Shown here one piece after another: positions 46,626 through 54,860 of a DNA stretch of 64,000 nt. The DNA comes from Desulfobacteraceae bacterium (lineage in GTDB: Bacteria; Desulfobacterota; Desulfobacteria; Desulfobacterales; Desulfosarcinaceae). The stretch spans positions 1 through 64,000 of the forward strand of contig JAAERL010001167.1 of assembly GCA_024230435.1 (NCBI GenBank), written 5' to 3'. The translations under genes were made by a program, and so were the position numbers. The notes under the pieces are model-generated. The model was not told where the DNA came from. It saw only the letters and a list, made by a program, of their open reading frames with translations, and made no database searches. Position 1 is the stretch's first letter. Each line of letters starts with the position of its first letter.

Positions 46626-47684
46626 ATGACGGATATTTATCAAAAATTAGCAACCCATCTGAATAACTTGCCAGCAGGATACCCGGCTACAGAATCCGGT
46701 GTTGAATTACGCATTTTAAAAAGACTGTTTTCCAGGAAGGAAGCTCAAACGGCACTTGGGCTGACCATGATCACAGAGCCGGCATCCGGGATAGCCAAAC
46801 GCCTTGGCAAAACCGAAAATGAAATAGCCCCCCTTTTAGAATCGATGTCCAAAAAAGGTCTGATATTCAGGGTCTCCAAGGCAGAAAACACGTTATACAT
46901 GGCCGCCCAATTCATCATCGGCATTTGGGAGTACCATCTTAATGATCTTGATGAAGGACTTATTCGCGATGTCAACGAATATATTCCCCACCTTATGGAA
47001 AAAAACTGGCTGGCAAACAAGACAAAACAGCTCAGGGTTATTCCTTTATCCAGGAAACTCACAACTCAAATGCAGATTACCGCTTATGAGGACGCCGAAG
47101 AGATTATTAAAAAACAGGCCAAAATCGTTGTATCTTCCTGCATCTGCCGCAAGGAAAATCAAATGATTGGAAAAGGCTGCGATAATCCCTTGGAGGTATG
47201 TTTTGCATTCGGCACAGGAGCATATTACTATGAAGACAATGGGCTGGGCCGGTCAATAGATCAGCAGGAAGCATTGGAAATTTTAAATAAAGGACGTCAG
47301 GCAGGACTGGTCCTCCAACCGGGCAATGCAAAAAAAACTGCCAATATCTGCATGTGTTGCGGATGTTGCTGCCAAGTACTGAAAAATTTAAAAACACTGC
47401 CTAACCCGGCTCATGTGGTACATAGCAATCATTTCGCCCAAGTAGATGAAGAAAAATGTATTGCCTGTGAAGAATGTACTGATTTTTGCCACGTGGATGC
47501 AATCAGTATAGAACAAGCCGCCCGGATAGATTTAGACCGCTGTATCGGATGCGGAGTATGTATTCAACAATGCCCGGCACAAGCAATCATCTTCAAACAA
47601 AAGGATTCCGATGAAAAATATGATCCTCCTGCCAACACGGTTAGTACTTATATTAACATAGCACGGGAAAGAGGTCTTATTTAG
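46626..47684 (+). CDS. Multi-cluster 4Fe-4S protein with N-terminal winged-helix region
   Basis: 352 residues. Residues about 20-95 resemble a winged helix. Cysteines fall in several groups: C172, C174, C185, C192; a cluster MCCGCCC (C244-C249, with C242); and two ferredoxin motifs C278-x2-C281-x2-C284-x3-C288 and C306-x2-C309-x2-C312-x3-C316-P. At least three Fe-S clusters are likely. Proteins of this layout are frequent in sulfate reducers and are annotated only as 4Fe-4S binding proteins; electron transfer or redox sensing are possible. The ATG follows AAGAAAG. The adjacent divergent GlxA-type gene may regulate it. Confidence 0.85.
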   Translation: MTDIYQKLATHLNNLPAGYPATESGVELRILKRLFSRKEAQTALGLTMITEPASGIAKRLGKTENEIAPLLESMSKKGLIFRVSKAENTLYMAAQFIIGIWEYHLNDLDEGLIRDVNEYIPHLMEKNWLANKTKQLRVIPLSRKLTTQMQITAYEDAEEIIKKQAKIVVSSCICRKENQMIGKGCDNPLEVCFAFGTGAYYYEDNGLGRSIDQQEALEILNKGRQAGLVLQPGNAKKTANICMCCGCCCQVLKNLKTLPNPAHVVHSNHFAQVDEEKCIACEECTDFCHVDAISIEQAARIDLDRCIGCGVCIQQCPAQAIIFKQKDSDEKYDPPANTVSTYINIARERGLI

Positions 47685-47696
47685 CGCAAGAGGACT

Positions 47697-48125
47697 TTAC
47701 CACCCTTTTCTTTTTAGAATACCGTTAACCTCGGCCTTTCTTATTCTTTTCTCGTGATCGCTTTTGAGAGCGTGGGCTTTTTTGATTTTACCGATGAGTT
47801 CATCAGCTTCAATAGGTTTCATTAGAAAATCATAAGCGCCCAACTTCATGCCCTTTATGGCTGTTTCGACTGTGGCGTGCCCCGTTAACATAATAACCTC
47901 GATAAGCGGAGTTTCCACTTTTATTTCCCGAAGAGTATCGATACCGCTTTTTCCAGGCATTAATACATCCAGCACAATCACATCCAAATTGCCGTTTTTG
48001 ACGATATCCAGTGCTTCTTCTCCCGTGTAAGCGGTTTTGACATCAAATCCCCTAAGCTCCAGACGCTGCTTTAAGGAATTGATAAAGTCCTTTTCATCAT
48101 CCACGAGCAAGACCTTGATAGTCAT
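47697..48125 (-). CDS. Single-receiver response regulator
   Basis: 142 residues from the ATG at 48125, which has an AAAGGA site; a frame to 48182 adds 19 unlikely residues. Receiver: LLVDDEKDF, phospho-acceptor Asp in VIVLDVLMPGKSG, switch Thr in MLTGHAT, and Lys in FLMKPIE. The C-terminal 25 residues are a basic helix with no known output domain. It is a close paralogue of the regulator at 54861 and of the second receiver at 51565. No kinase lies next to it. Confidence 0.9.
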   Translation of the reverse strand: MTIKVLLVDDEKDFINSLKQRLELRGFDVKTAYTGEEALDIVKNGNLDVIVLDVLMPGKSGIDTLREIKVETPLIEVIMLTGHATVETAIKGMKLGAYDFLMKPIEADELIGKIKKAHALKSDHEKRIRKAEVNGILKRKGW

Positions 48126-48356
48126 TTCATTGATCCTTTCCATTTTACATGTTTGCAGACCGCTTACGTCAATTATAGCCACTATTTCATTTGTTTTTAA
48201 GGTACTCTTTATTCAAATCACCCAAACCCCTTGTGACCATCAACGAAACAGCCAATTTGACGGAATTGGAAATTCACATTCCATATTTTCCATATGAGCG
48301 CCACTGTGACGGCAAGCCTTTTTTTTTATAATACCTGACAAGTAAAAAAGATGAAA

Positions 48357-48492
48357 CTTGATGTTCAAGTTTTTTCATCGCTATGTGTAATAACGTCATT
48401 TAACTCATTAATATTATAATAACACAAAACTTAATAGGTAAATTTTCATATCTAATAAATTAAAATAGTTAGCCAAAAACTTGAACATCGAG
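48357..48492. mobile_element. MITE-like element with 18-bp terminal inverted repeats (family E)
   Basis: CTTGATGTTCAAGTTTTT at 48357-48374 and AAAAACTTGAACATCGAG at 48475-48492 are inverted copies matching at 17 of 18 positions, enclosing about 100 AT-rich bases with no gene. Each end contains its own small palindrome (ACTTGA TGT TCAAGT). No target-site duplication is obvious. Confidence 0.6.
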
Positions 48493-48678
48493 TAAAAACA
48501 ATTTTTTAATTTTTTAATTCAACACTTTTTTATTTTAACATTTTCCGTGAGCCGGAGGCTTCTATCTTCCGGGACAAGCAACAATTATATATTCGCTTCT
48601 CCCACTGCCCTGGCTGCTATGGCTTATCGCTTGCCAATAAAAAACTCCGGCTCGTTTCAGATTCAGATCTTGTCAGAA

Positions 48679-48835
48679 AATATAACACCTTGTCTGTCTT
48701 TTTTTTGTCTGATTAAGTCGAACCAAAGCTGCGAATATGCCAGACATGCAACCTTTGGTGCGCCTTGAAGACGAAAAAACCTAAGCACAAAATTTTATTT
48801 GTTAAGATGTTTTATTTTTTCCGCCAATCGCCTAA
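48679..48835 (-). repeat. Dispersed repeat family A, copy 3 (reverse orientation)
   Basis: On the minus strand it begins TTAGGCGATTGGCGGAAAAA, then AACATCTTAAC, TTCAAGGCGCACCAAAGG and ends AAGACAGACAAGGTGTTATATT-like. It is more diverged than copies 1 and 2. The rest of the stretch 48493-48902 contains no gene that I can support. Confidence 0.65.
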
Positions 48836-48902
48836 CCATTTTCCATTCCATATTTTTACCATCAATTTTTTTCGTTTTATCTATCATTTTAAATATTGTC
48901 AC

Positions 48903-50375
48903 TTATTGCAATTGGACCGGCATTCCCATGGCCGGCCATATAAAATAACACGCCAAGCCTGTTATAATCATTAAAAGCATGCTTGCCGGAATTCCATAGA
49001 GAAAAAATTCTCCGGTGGTGAACATTTTTGAGTTATACGCAATAGCATTTGGCGCCGCACCCACCAGAAGCAAAAATGGCATCCCGGCAACCATCAATGA
49101 GGCAAAAAACACAACTTCCGGCGCCACACCCAGATAAGGCGCGATAACAAGAGCCACAGGAAGAGAAATGGCGATAGCAGCCACATTCATGATAAAATTG
49201 GTCATCATCATAACAAAAAATGCGATACTCATCACAAATATAAACCAGTTGGCTTCTTTGAACATTGCCAGCCAGTTGACGGCCAGCCAGTTGGCCGCGC
49301 CTGTTTCCCAAAGACAAAACCCAATACTCATTGCGCCTGCAAAAAGCAAAATAATGTTCCAGGGAATTTCCTCCAAATCTTTTAAATCAAGTATCCCAGT
49401 AATAAAAAACAATATGGTTGCGGTTAAAATAATAGCCGTCTTATCCACTGGTTCCAGAAAAGGTATGAATGAGCGCAGAGACAAGATCAGGATACATAAA
49501 AATACAATAGTTGCTGCAATGATTTCTTTTTGAGTTATGGGGCCGAGTTCAGCATTCAAGGCGCTGACCTTTTCCTTAAGACCCGTAATGATTTTTTTTT
49601 CCGGTTTAAAAAAAATCATAAAAAAGCCCCAAAGGGCAAACACCATGATCCAGCCGACAGGTAACATGTAATATGAGAGTTCAAAAAAAGAGACACTTCT
49701 TCCAACGATATCAGTAAAAAACCCCATAGCCACAGCGCCCCTGGCCGAGCCTAAAAGAGTAACAATACTTCCTGCGCCAGCCACATAGGCCATTCCCATA
49801 AAAAGCCCTTTGCCGAACTTGGTGGGCTTGTCACCTTCTCCATAAAGGCTGTAGATGGCAAACAGGAGCGGATATATAGTGGCCGCAACAGCCGTATGGG
49901 CCATGATATGGGTTAAAGCGGCTGTCACGATAAAACAGCCTAAGTAAATCATACTGGTTTTTTCACCCACAATAGATAGCATTTTATATGCCAGACGGGT
50001 GGTAAGCCCAGTTTTTGTAAAAACAAGACCTATGGTAATGGAAGCGAAAATAAAAAGCACAGAAGGGTCCATATAATCCTTAAAAGCCACTTTGGCCGGA
50101 CGAATCAGAAAAAGCGCTTGAAGCACTCCGATGGCAAGGCTGGTGACCCCGATAGGTATTACTTCGAAAACCCACCATGTTCCGGCTAAAAGAAAAACTG
50201 CAAGAGCACCTTTTGCCTCACGTGTAAGCACAAAATGCTTTCCTTCCGGATCAACGGCGTCTGCCCAGGGCGGGGAATAATAGACGATCACAAATAAAAG
50301 AATACCAAATGAAAGCCAAACAAACCGTTTCCACTGGGAGCCTTCGGAATTATCAACGGCAGTAGTCGTTGTCAT
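48903..50375 (-). CDS. DASS/SLC13-family anion:sodium symporter
   Basis: 490 residues with about 12 membrane helices. It belongs to the divalent anion:Na+ symporter family (Na_sulph_symp; CitT, SdcS and related). The two half-repeats carry diverged substrate motifs: AHTAVAATIYPL and GSARGAV in the first, TNFIMNVAAIAISLPV and GAAPNAIAYNSK in the second, instead of the common SNT/GTPPN forms. Candidate substrates are sulfate, succinate/malate or similar anions; the sequence does not decide. It is the last gene of a minus-strand run with a carbonic-anhydrase-like and a CBS gene upstream. Confidence 0.88.
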   Translation of the reverse strand: MTTTTAVDNSEGSQWKRFVWLSFGILLFVIVYYSPPWADAVDPEGKHFVLTREAKGALAVFLLAGTWWVFEVIPIGVTSLAIGVLQALFLIRPAKVAFKDYMDPSVLFIFASITIGLVFTKTGLTTRLAYKMLSIVGEKTSMIYLGCFIVTAALTHIMAHTAVAATIYPLLFAIYSLYGEGDKPTKFGKGLFMGMAYVAGAGSIVTLLGSARGAVAMGFFTDIVGRSVSFFELSYYMLPVGWIMVFALWGFFMIFFKPEKKIITGLKEKVSALNAELGPITQKEIIAATIVFLCILILSLRSFIPFLEPVDKTAIILTATILFFITGILDLKDLEEIPWNIILLFAGAMSIGFCLWETGAANWLAVNWLAMFKEANWFIFVMSIAFFVMMMTNFIMNVAAIAISLPVALVIAPYLGVAPEVVFFASLMVAGMPFLLLVGAAPNAIAYNSKMFTTGEFFLYGIPASMLLMIITGLACYFIWPAMGMPVQLQ

Positions 50376-50474
50376 TTTTACAAATCCTTTCCCTTGTCAG
50401 CATTTAACACTTTCAGAACCGGAAAGGCATGTGAATTGGCTTCTTTCCGGTTAAAATTATCAATCATCATCTTA

Positions 50475-50855
50475 CTAATTAGTAACAGCCTCGTGAACGG
50501 TCCAATTTTCATCAACCCAAAGACCTATGATCTCCATGCTGGCAAACTTTCCACGAAGAAAATCAACTGCCTTTTCCAGTTGTTTTATCTGCTGTCCGTA
50601 TTCCGCGCTATTTCCAGCACAATCATAATGACCTACGATGGCGATGCCAGCAGAATTATGACCATTGATGGATATTTCGAGTCTTTTTATTATGGAAACC
50701 ACTGATTGCGGATCGTTTCTTTCCGATAAAATCAGATTGGGTCCCGGTTCCGTAATTGTATCCACACAGTCGGCATTAAACCGTTTAGTTAAAAAATGAT
50801 TGACCGGCAACTGAACCCGCCCGTCCATGCAGTTTATTGCTGTACAGAATCGCAT
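50475..50855 (-). CDS. Small beta-carbonic-anhydrase-like protein
   Basis: 126 residues. It has the beta-class zinc-site arrangement in short form: C9 with D11 and R13 in NCMDGR, and H76-x2-C79 in GHYDCAG. This is the layout of the short Pro_CA_2-type family, usually labelled putative carbonic anhydrase. The domain is about half the length of a classic enzyme, so activity is unproved. It is placed between a CBS protein (20-base gap) and a DASS transporter (99-base gap), which suggests a link with anion or bicarbonate handling. Confidence 0.75.
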   Translation of the reverse strand: MRFCTAINCMDGRVQLPVNHFLTKRFNADCVDTITEPGPNLILSERNDPQSVVSIIKRLEISINGHNSAGIAIVGHYDCAGNSAEYGQQIKQLEKAVDFLRGKFASMEIIGLWVDENWTVHEAVTN

Positions 50856-50875
50856 TCCATCTCCTCAATAATTTT

Positions 50876-51439
50876 TTAAATTTTTACAAGTTTACCTTCC
50901 TTGATTTCATTAACAATAAGCCTAAACATATCAGACAGCCGCAATATTCCTACTATATCTCCTTTTCTGGTAACAAGAAGTGATTGATGACTGCCCACAA
51001 CAAACTGGTGAATTGCTTCATTCAGATTTGAGTTTTCATCGACACATTCGCCTATCATCGGACTCTGCATAAAGTTTGCGACTTTAAACTCCGCTGCTTT
51101 GCGGCAAAGATCACCCAGCGGTTTATCCCAAAGGCGGTATTGTTCTGTCAGTATTTTCCGATACATCGGGCTCAAGCCCGTACGTTCGAAAGATTTGTCT
51201 TCAAAAAACTTGTCATATTTAGGCTCAAGAACCCTTAATACGTCTATTTGCCCAATTTTACCGATAATTTTTCCATTCTTTTCATAAACCAGGATGCCTC
51301 TGTGCCGGGGCAAAGATGGATCAAAACCGGCATCTGCTTTTTCAAGCGCCAACACAGCCTCATAGAGCGAAGCATCGATTGACACAGTGGCATATTCGGA
51401 TACCGGAATCATCAGTTCCTTTATTGTCTGTATTTTCAT
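50876..51439 (-). CDS. CBS-domain-pair protein
   Basis: 187 residues with two CBS motifs (about 1-70 and 120-187): LMIPVSEYATVSID...GKIIGKIGQIDVLRVL and FMQSPMIGECVDEN...GDIVGILRLSDMFRLI. CBS pairs bind adenine nucleotides and gate partner transporters or enzymes. The insert between the two motifs (75-115) is charged and helical. It sits 20 bases upstream of the carbonic-anhydrase-like gene and could be an energy-state sensor for the transporter (inference). Confidence 0.88.
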   Translation of the reverse strand: MKIQTIKELMIPVSEYATVSIDASLYEAVLALEKADAGFDPSLPRHRGILVYEKNGKIIGKIGQIDVLRVLEPKYDKFFEDKSFERTGLSPMYRKILTEQYRLWDKPLGDLCRKAAEFKVANFMQSPMIGECVDENSNLNEAIHQFVVGSHQSLLVTRKGDIVGILRLSDMFRLIVNEIKEGKLVKI

Positions 51440-51564
51440 TTATCCACTCCTTGATTTTAGTCACAATAAATCCCGGAGGAAAACGTAATCGTTTAATTAT
51501 AAAAGAACATTAGAACTTTTAAAATGTACAGCGGGATTTTTAAAAAACTTATTACAATCTTGTC

Positions 51565-52527
51565 TTAAAAAGTTTCATCTTTTTTATTATTTTCTGTATT
51601 ATTAATGGCCTTTTTTTCAAAGTCGGCTAACTTCAAACTGTCTTGCTTTTTTAACATATAAGCTCTCTTGATATTTTCAATCAAAATATTGATATCCGTT
51701 GGCTTTTTAAGGTAACCGAATGCTCCGATCCGGCGGACCTCCATTTCATCCTTGACAGACCCATGGCCCGTCAGAATAATGACTTGAACCTGCGGATATG
51801 TTTTTTTTACTTTTCTTAAAACTTCGAATCCGTCAATACCTGGCATTTTAAGATCGAGAACCATAACATCGGGAACCTGATCCTCAATGTACCTTAATGC
51901 CTCTTCCCCGTTTAAGGCCACGTCAGATTTAAGTTTGCGTAATTTTATACGTTCGGCAAGAGACTTAACAAACTCTTCCTCATCATCAACAAGAAGTACT
52001 TTTATCTGTTCCTTATTTATATTCACTGCATTCGTCTCCGTTTTTTTCGCAGTTTCTAAATACTGAAAAACCATCTCAGGATATCCCCCCTCCTCAAAGA
52101 CTTCGGCTGACAGCGTTTCCATAATCCTGTCAAATGATTTTTTTGTTTTTTGGCTTTGTATTTTTCTATTAAGAAAAGCTTCAAGTATCCGCATTTTTAA
52201 AACATCAACGGCGATAGGTTCCAGAAAATCATCGAAAGCCCCCAACTTCATTGCCTTGATTGAAAGACCTATTTGTTCTTTAGCGCTAATGGTGATGACT
52301 TCAAGATGAGGATATTTTCTTTTGATCATCGTCAAAAATTCAAGCCCTTCATTTTTAAGCGAATCAAGACCTAAAAGCACCACATCTATCTTTTTTCGCC
52401 TTATTATTTTCTCAGCCTGCTTTTTTCCGCCGGTTGTAAAAATGCGCATTTCTTTAGACGAAAGCCGCTTTACAAGATTTGGCCGGAAAAAAGGGTCTGG
52501 CTCAATAATCATGACATTGATTTCCAT
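51565..52527 (-). CDS. Double-receiver response regulator with degenerate first receiver
   Basis: 320 residues from the ATG at 52527; a GTG at 52542 is possible. The first receiver (about 3-120) keeps the fold pattern but has MIIEPDP at the acidic pocket, Gly53 where the phospho-acceptor Asp should be (VVLLGLDSLKNEG) and Glu103 in place of the conserved Lys (FLEPIA), so it cannot be phosphorylated normally. A linker of about 50 residues follows. The second receiver (about 175-295) is intact: LLVDDEEEF, D225 in VMVLDLKMPG, LTGHGS and YLKKPTD. It has no DNA-binding domain. It lies upstream of the CBS/carbonic-anhydrase-like/DASS genes on the same strand. Confidence 0.88.
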   Translation of the reverse strand: MEINVMIIEPDPFFRPNLVKRLSSKEMRIFTTGGKKQAEKIIRRKKIDVVLLGLDSLKNEGLEFLTMIKRKYPHLEVITISAKEQIGLSIKAMKLGAFDDFLEPIAVDVLKMRILEAFLNRKIQSQKTKKSFDRIMETLSAEVFEEGGYPEMVFQYLETAKKTETNAVNINKEQIKVLLVDDEEEFVKSLAERIKLRKLKSDVALNGEEALRYIEDQVPDVMVLDLKMPGIDGFEVLRKVKKTYPQVQVIILTGHGSVKDEMEVRRIGAFGYLKKPTDINILIENIKRAYMLKKQDSLKLADFEKKAINNTENNKKDETF

Positions 52528-52620
52528 CGCGCTTAACAGCACCCGGCATTAACCTGCCGTAACTAAGCCGTAACAGACTTTAATATCGCTAAGTCCTATA
52601 TTTTCAGGCAATTATTTCAA

Positions 52621-52821
52621 TTAACCGGCTTCAGAACAGTGCCTTTTCCTTTCATTCAAAAATGCAATCGCCGTATCCTCAAAACCTGCTTCTGATGATG
52701 CGGCGACAAAAAAAATTTCAACAGACGCGAATATTTTATGTATTGCATTGTGTCTTTGATTGGAGCCAGCATAATAAAGAGCTGCTTCACGTTCACAAGT
52801 TTCAGAGAATGCTACGGACAT
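52621..52821 (-). CDS. Small hypothetical protein, possibly N-terminally shifted
   Basis: 66 residues from the ATG at 52821, helical, Ala/Glu rich, with TCEREAALYYAG and EAGFEDTAIAFLNERKRHC segments. There is no known domain. A much better start (GAGGAG then ATG at 52856) lies just upstream in another frame and encodes MKKIRQYLEKTLCP before a TAG at 52812-52814; this reads like the natural N-terminus, so there may be a frameshift in the gene or in the assembly. Function unknown; located between a kinase-like gene and the double receiver. Confidence 0.5.
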   Translation of the reverse strand: MSVAFSETCEREAALYYAGSNQRHNAIHKIFASVEIFFVAASSEAGFEDTAIAFLNERKRHCSEAG

Positions 52822-53032
52822 AAAGTTTTTTCCAGGTATTGTCTTATTTTTTTCATAACACTCTCCTCGATTTACAATTCATAAATCCAGGTTATTAGCA
52901 ATAGCCATTCCATATTTATTTCTTTCTATAAATACAGATGGATAAAACATTACACGAATGCCGTATCAACAATCTGCATCAATATGAAACATTTTGACAC
53001 ACTTCAAACAATACACTTTAAAACATTTTGAA

Positions 53033-53722
53033 TCATTTTTTGAAAAGCGTAGATTCCGGCAAAATAACCCTTACGATGAATGCTTCCTCGTCCATATTAA
53101 TAGATCCTTGCATGGATCGAACCTGTTCGTGCACATTATTCTGCGTGATCTTTTTTTGGAAGACGTCTTTGAAATGTTGCCGCCGAGACAAATCTGTTTG
53201 AATGGATAGCCAAACAACTACACCGGCATGACTTTTTTGGACTTCAAAAAAAATTTGCGTTGAAGGCGGCAAGGTTTCAAGAGCGCATTCAAGCAGGGAA
53301 AAAAGCATCATAAGAAGTTTAAGCGGATGGATATCCAAAGTAACGTCCACGGATACGGGACGAATTGTCAGCATTATATTTTTATTCCTGGAAAACCGCG
53401 TTGAAAGAGACAGAAAAATATCCAGAACATCCCCAATATTAATTCTCTCATTGGGATTATCTGTAAGATGGGCAAACCGGTTTAAATGATTCATAATCCC
53501 GGTTCCCCTTTGGATCTGGTTAATGATAATAGTCAGCGTGCTAAGCAATTTTTCATGGTATGGTGAAGGACTATCACCGGACAATTTTAAAAAGTCCTCC
53601 ATAAGTCCTGACGATTCTTTGATCACGGCCAGCACATTTTTAATTTCATGCGTACTTGCAGCGACCATTTTTCCAAAAAACGCAATATCTTGCTGATCAT
53701 TTTCCGGCATGTATTCCCTCAT
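53033..53722 (-). CDS. Histidine-kinase-like protein lacking a recognisable ATP-binding domain
   Basis: 229 residues. The DHp helix is present with STHEIKNVLAVIKES (H25). The C-terminal half has ATPase-domain-like strands, but the N-box asparagine, the DxGxG and the GxGxG boxes that bind ATP cannot be found. It resembles phosphotransfer proteins that evolved from kinases (as Spo0B and ChpT did), so it may relay phosphate rather than autophosphorylate. ATG 53722 or 53710. It heads the minus-strand run toward the double receiver. Confidence 0.7.
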   Translation of the reverse strand: MREYMPENDQQDIAFFGKMVAASTHEIKNVLAVIKESSGLMEDFLKLSGDSPSPYHEKLLSTLTIIINQIQRGTGIMNHLNRFAHLTDNPNERINIGDVLDIFLSLSTRFSRNKNIMLTIRPVSVDVTLDIHPLKLLMMLFSLLECALETLPPSTQIFFEVQKSHAGVVVWLSIQTDLSRRQHFKDVFQKKITQNNVHEQVRSMQGSINMDEEAFIVRVILPESTLFKK

Positions 53723-54128
53723 TTCAACTTGAGCTGTCGAAAATACACCGCTCCTGTGAATTGCGTGAATGGCAAAAAATACACATCACCCTGTATCTAT
53801 TTATATTTCTAACTATTTTGACGCACATGGCTTTTAAAATTAAAGCATGCTCTTACATTAACGGAAAAGCATTTTGACTTCAAGCACGAAAAAAATTGTC
53901 TTTGATCACTCCTTTCATGATTTGAAAAAATAATTGCCTTTTACCACATCACGGTACTGGAATCCAACATGAGTCTTTTTCTGTAAAATAACTGGTTGCA
54001 AGTTTTCGATTCAGAAAAAGCCAATCGCCGATTGCGAATCATCAGTTTATTGGAAAGTAGTATTTTCTAAAAACTCAATTTAAAAATTTAGACACTCTGA
54101 CGTGAAACGTTGAACACAATCGTAAAAA
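53723..54128. other. Gene-free stretch
   Basis: AT-rich DNA upstream of the kinase-like gene and downstream of the transposase remnant. No gene, clear promoter or repeat seen, apart from a weak resemblance near 54020 to the GCCAATCGCC word of family A. Confidence 0.4.
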
Positions 54129-54480
54129 TTAAAAACACGTATCCATCAACAAGGATTTTTTCAAATTTGGGGATATTGCTTGTGATATGTTACGGTTGGT
54201 AGAACTGTGACGTATGCTTATCATGGTATAGGCCAACAGTTTGAAGGTAAAACGCCGGAATTGAATTTTCCCGAAACGAAGCAGTAACCGTTTAAACTTG
54301 CCCTGCCAGGCAAATGTCCTTTCCAACGTTATGCAAAGCGCATGAACAGCTTTATCAAACAGTCTTTTCGATGCCGCGTTTGGTGTTCTTTCGGTTGGGC
54401 TTGTTTTCGGCAATATTTGGAATCATACGCCGGTTGAAAATATGTTTGCGGTTCTTTTTCGCCATCAAGATTAAGTTTCG
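54129..54480 (-). pseudogene. DDE transposase C-terminal remnant, frameshifted
   Basis: The frame 54129-54413 encodes LERTFAWQGKFKRLLLRFG and KLLAYTMISIRHSS, the typical C-terminus of IS5-like DDE transposases. Just upstream another frame reads KHIFNRRMIPNIAENKPNRK and KNTKRGIEK, the expected preceding segment, so one frameshift near 54360 separates them. The N-terminal two thirds, including most DDE residues, and the element ends are missing. This is an old IS fragment. Confidence 0.65.
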
Positions 54481-54610
54481 CCCCCTTTAGGCGATTTGTG
54501 TTCCGGAATCATCAAATCGACTGCGAAAGGACGATAACGATCTAAAATGACGAAAATTTTCGACAAAAATCCCCTCTATTCATCTTAGAATTGCAGATTT
54601 TTGTCTCACT

Positions 54611-54847
54611 TTAGGCGATTGGCGGAAAAAAACATAACATCTTAGGATCCTGGAAGGCGCCAATATACCGTTATTGCGCCGGACTTGGATTCGTTTTCAA
54701 GGCGCGTCAATGGGTGCATACTCATTGTCTGTGCACATTGACGCAACATAACGAAAACGAATTTAAGGACAAGCATAAGTGGTGCATTCGCACCTTTGTG
54801 CATAACACACAAAACGGAAAAAAAGACATGCAAGATGGTATATTATT
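54611..54847 (+). repeat. Dispersed repeat family A, copy 4 (long form)
   Basis: It starts TTAGGCGATTGGCGGAAAAA, has AACATCTTAGG, then GGATTCGTTTTCAAGGCGCG and the hairpin GCGTCAATG...CATTGACGC (54704-54744), and ends CACAAAACGGAAAAAAAGAC then ATGCAAGATGGTATATT. It is about 75 bases longer than copy 1 because of an extra segment around the hairpin. Confidence 0.8.
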
Positions 54848-54860
54848 TGACACAAATCGC

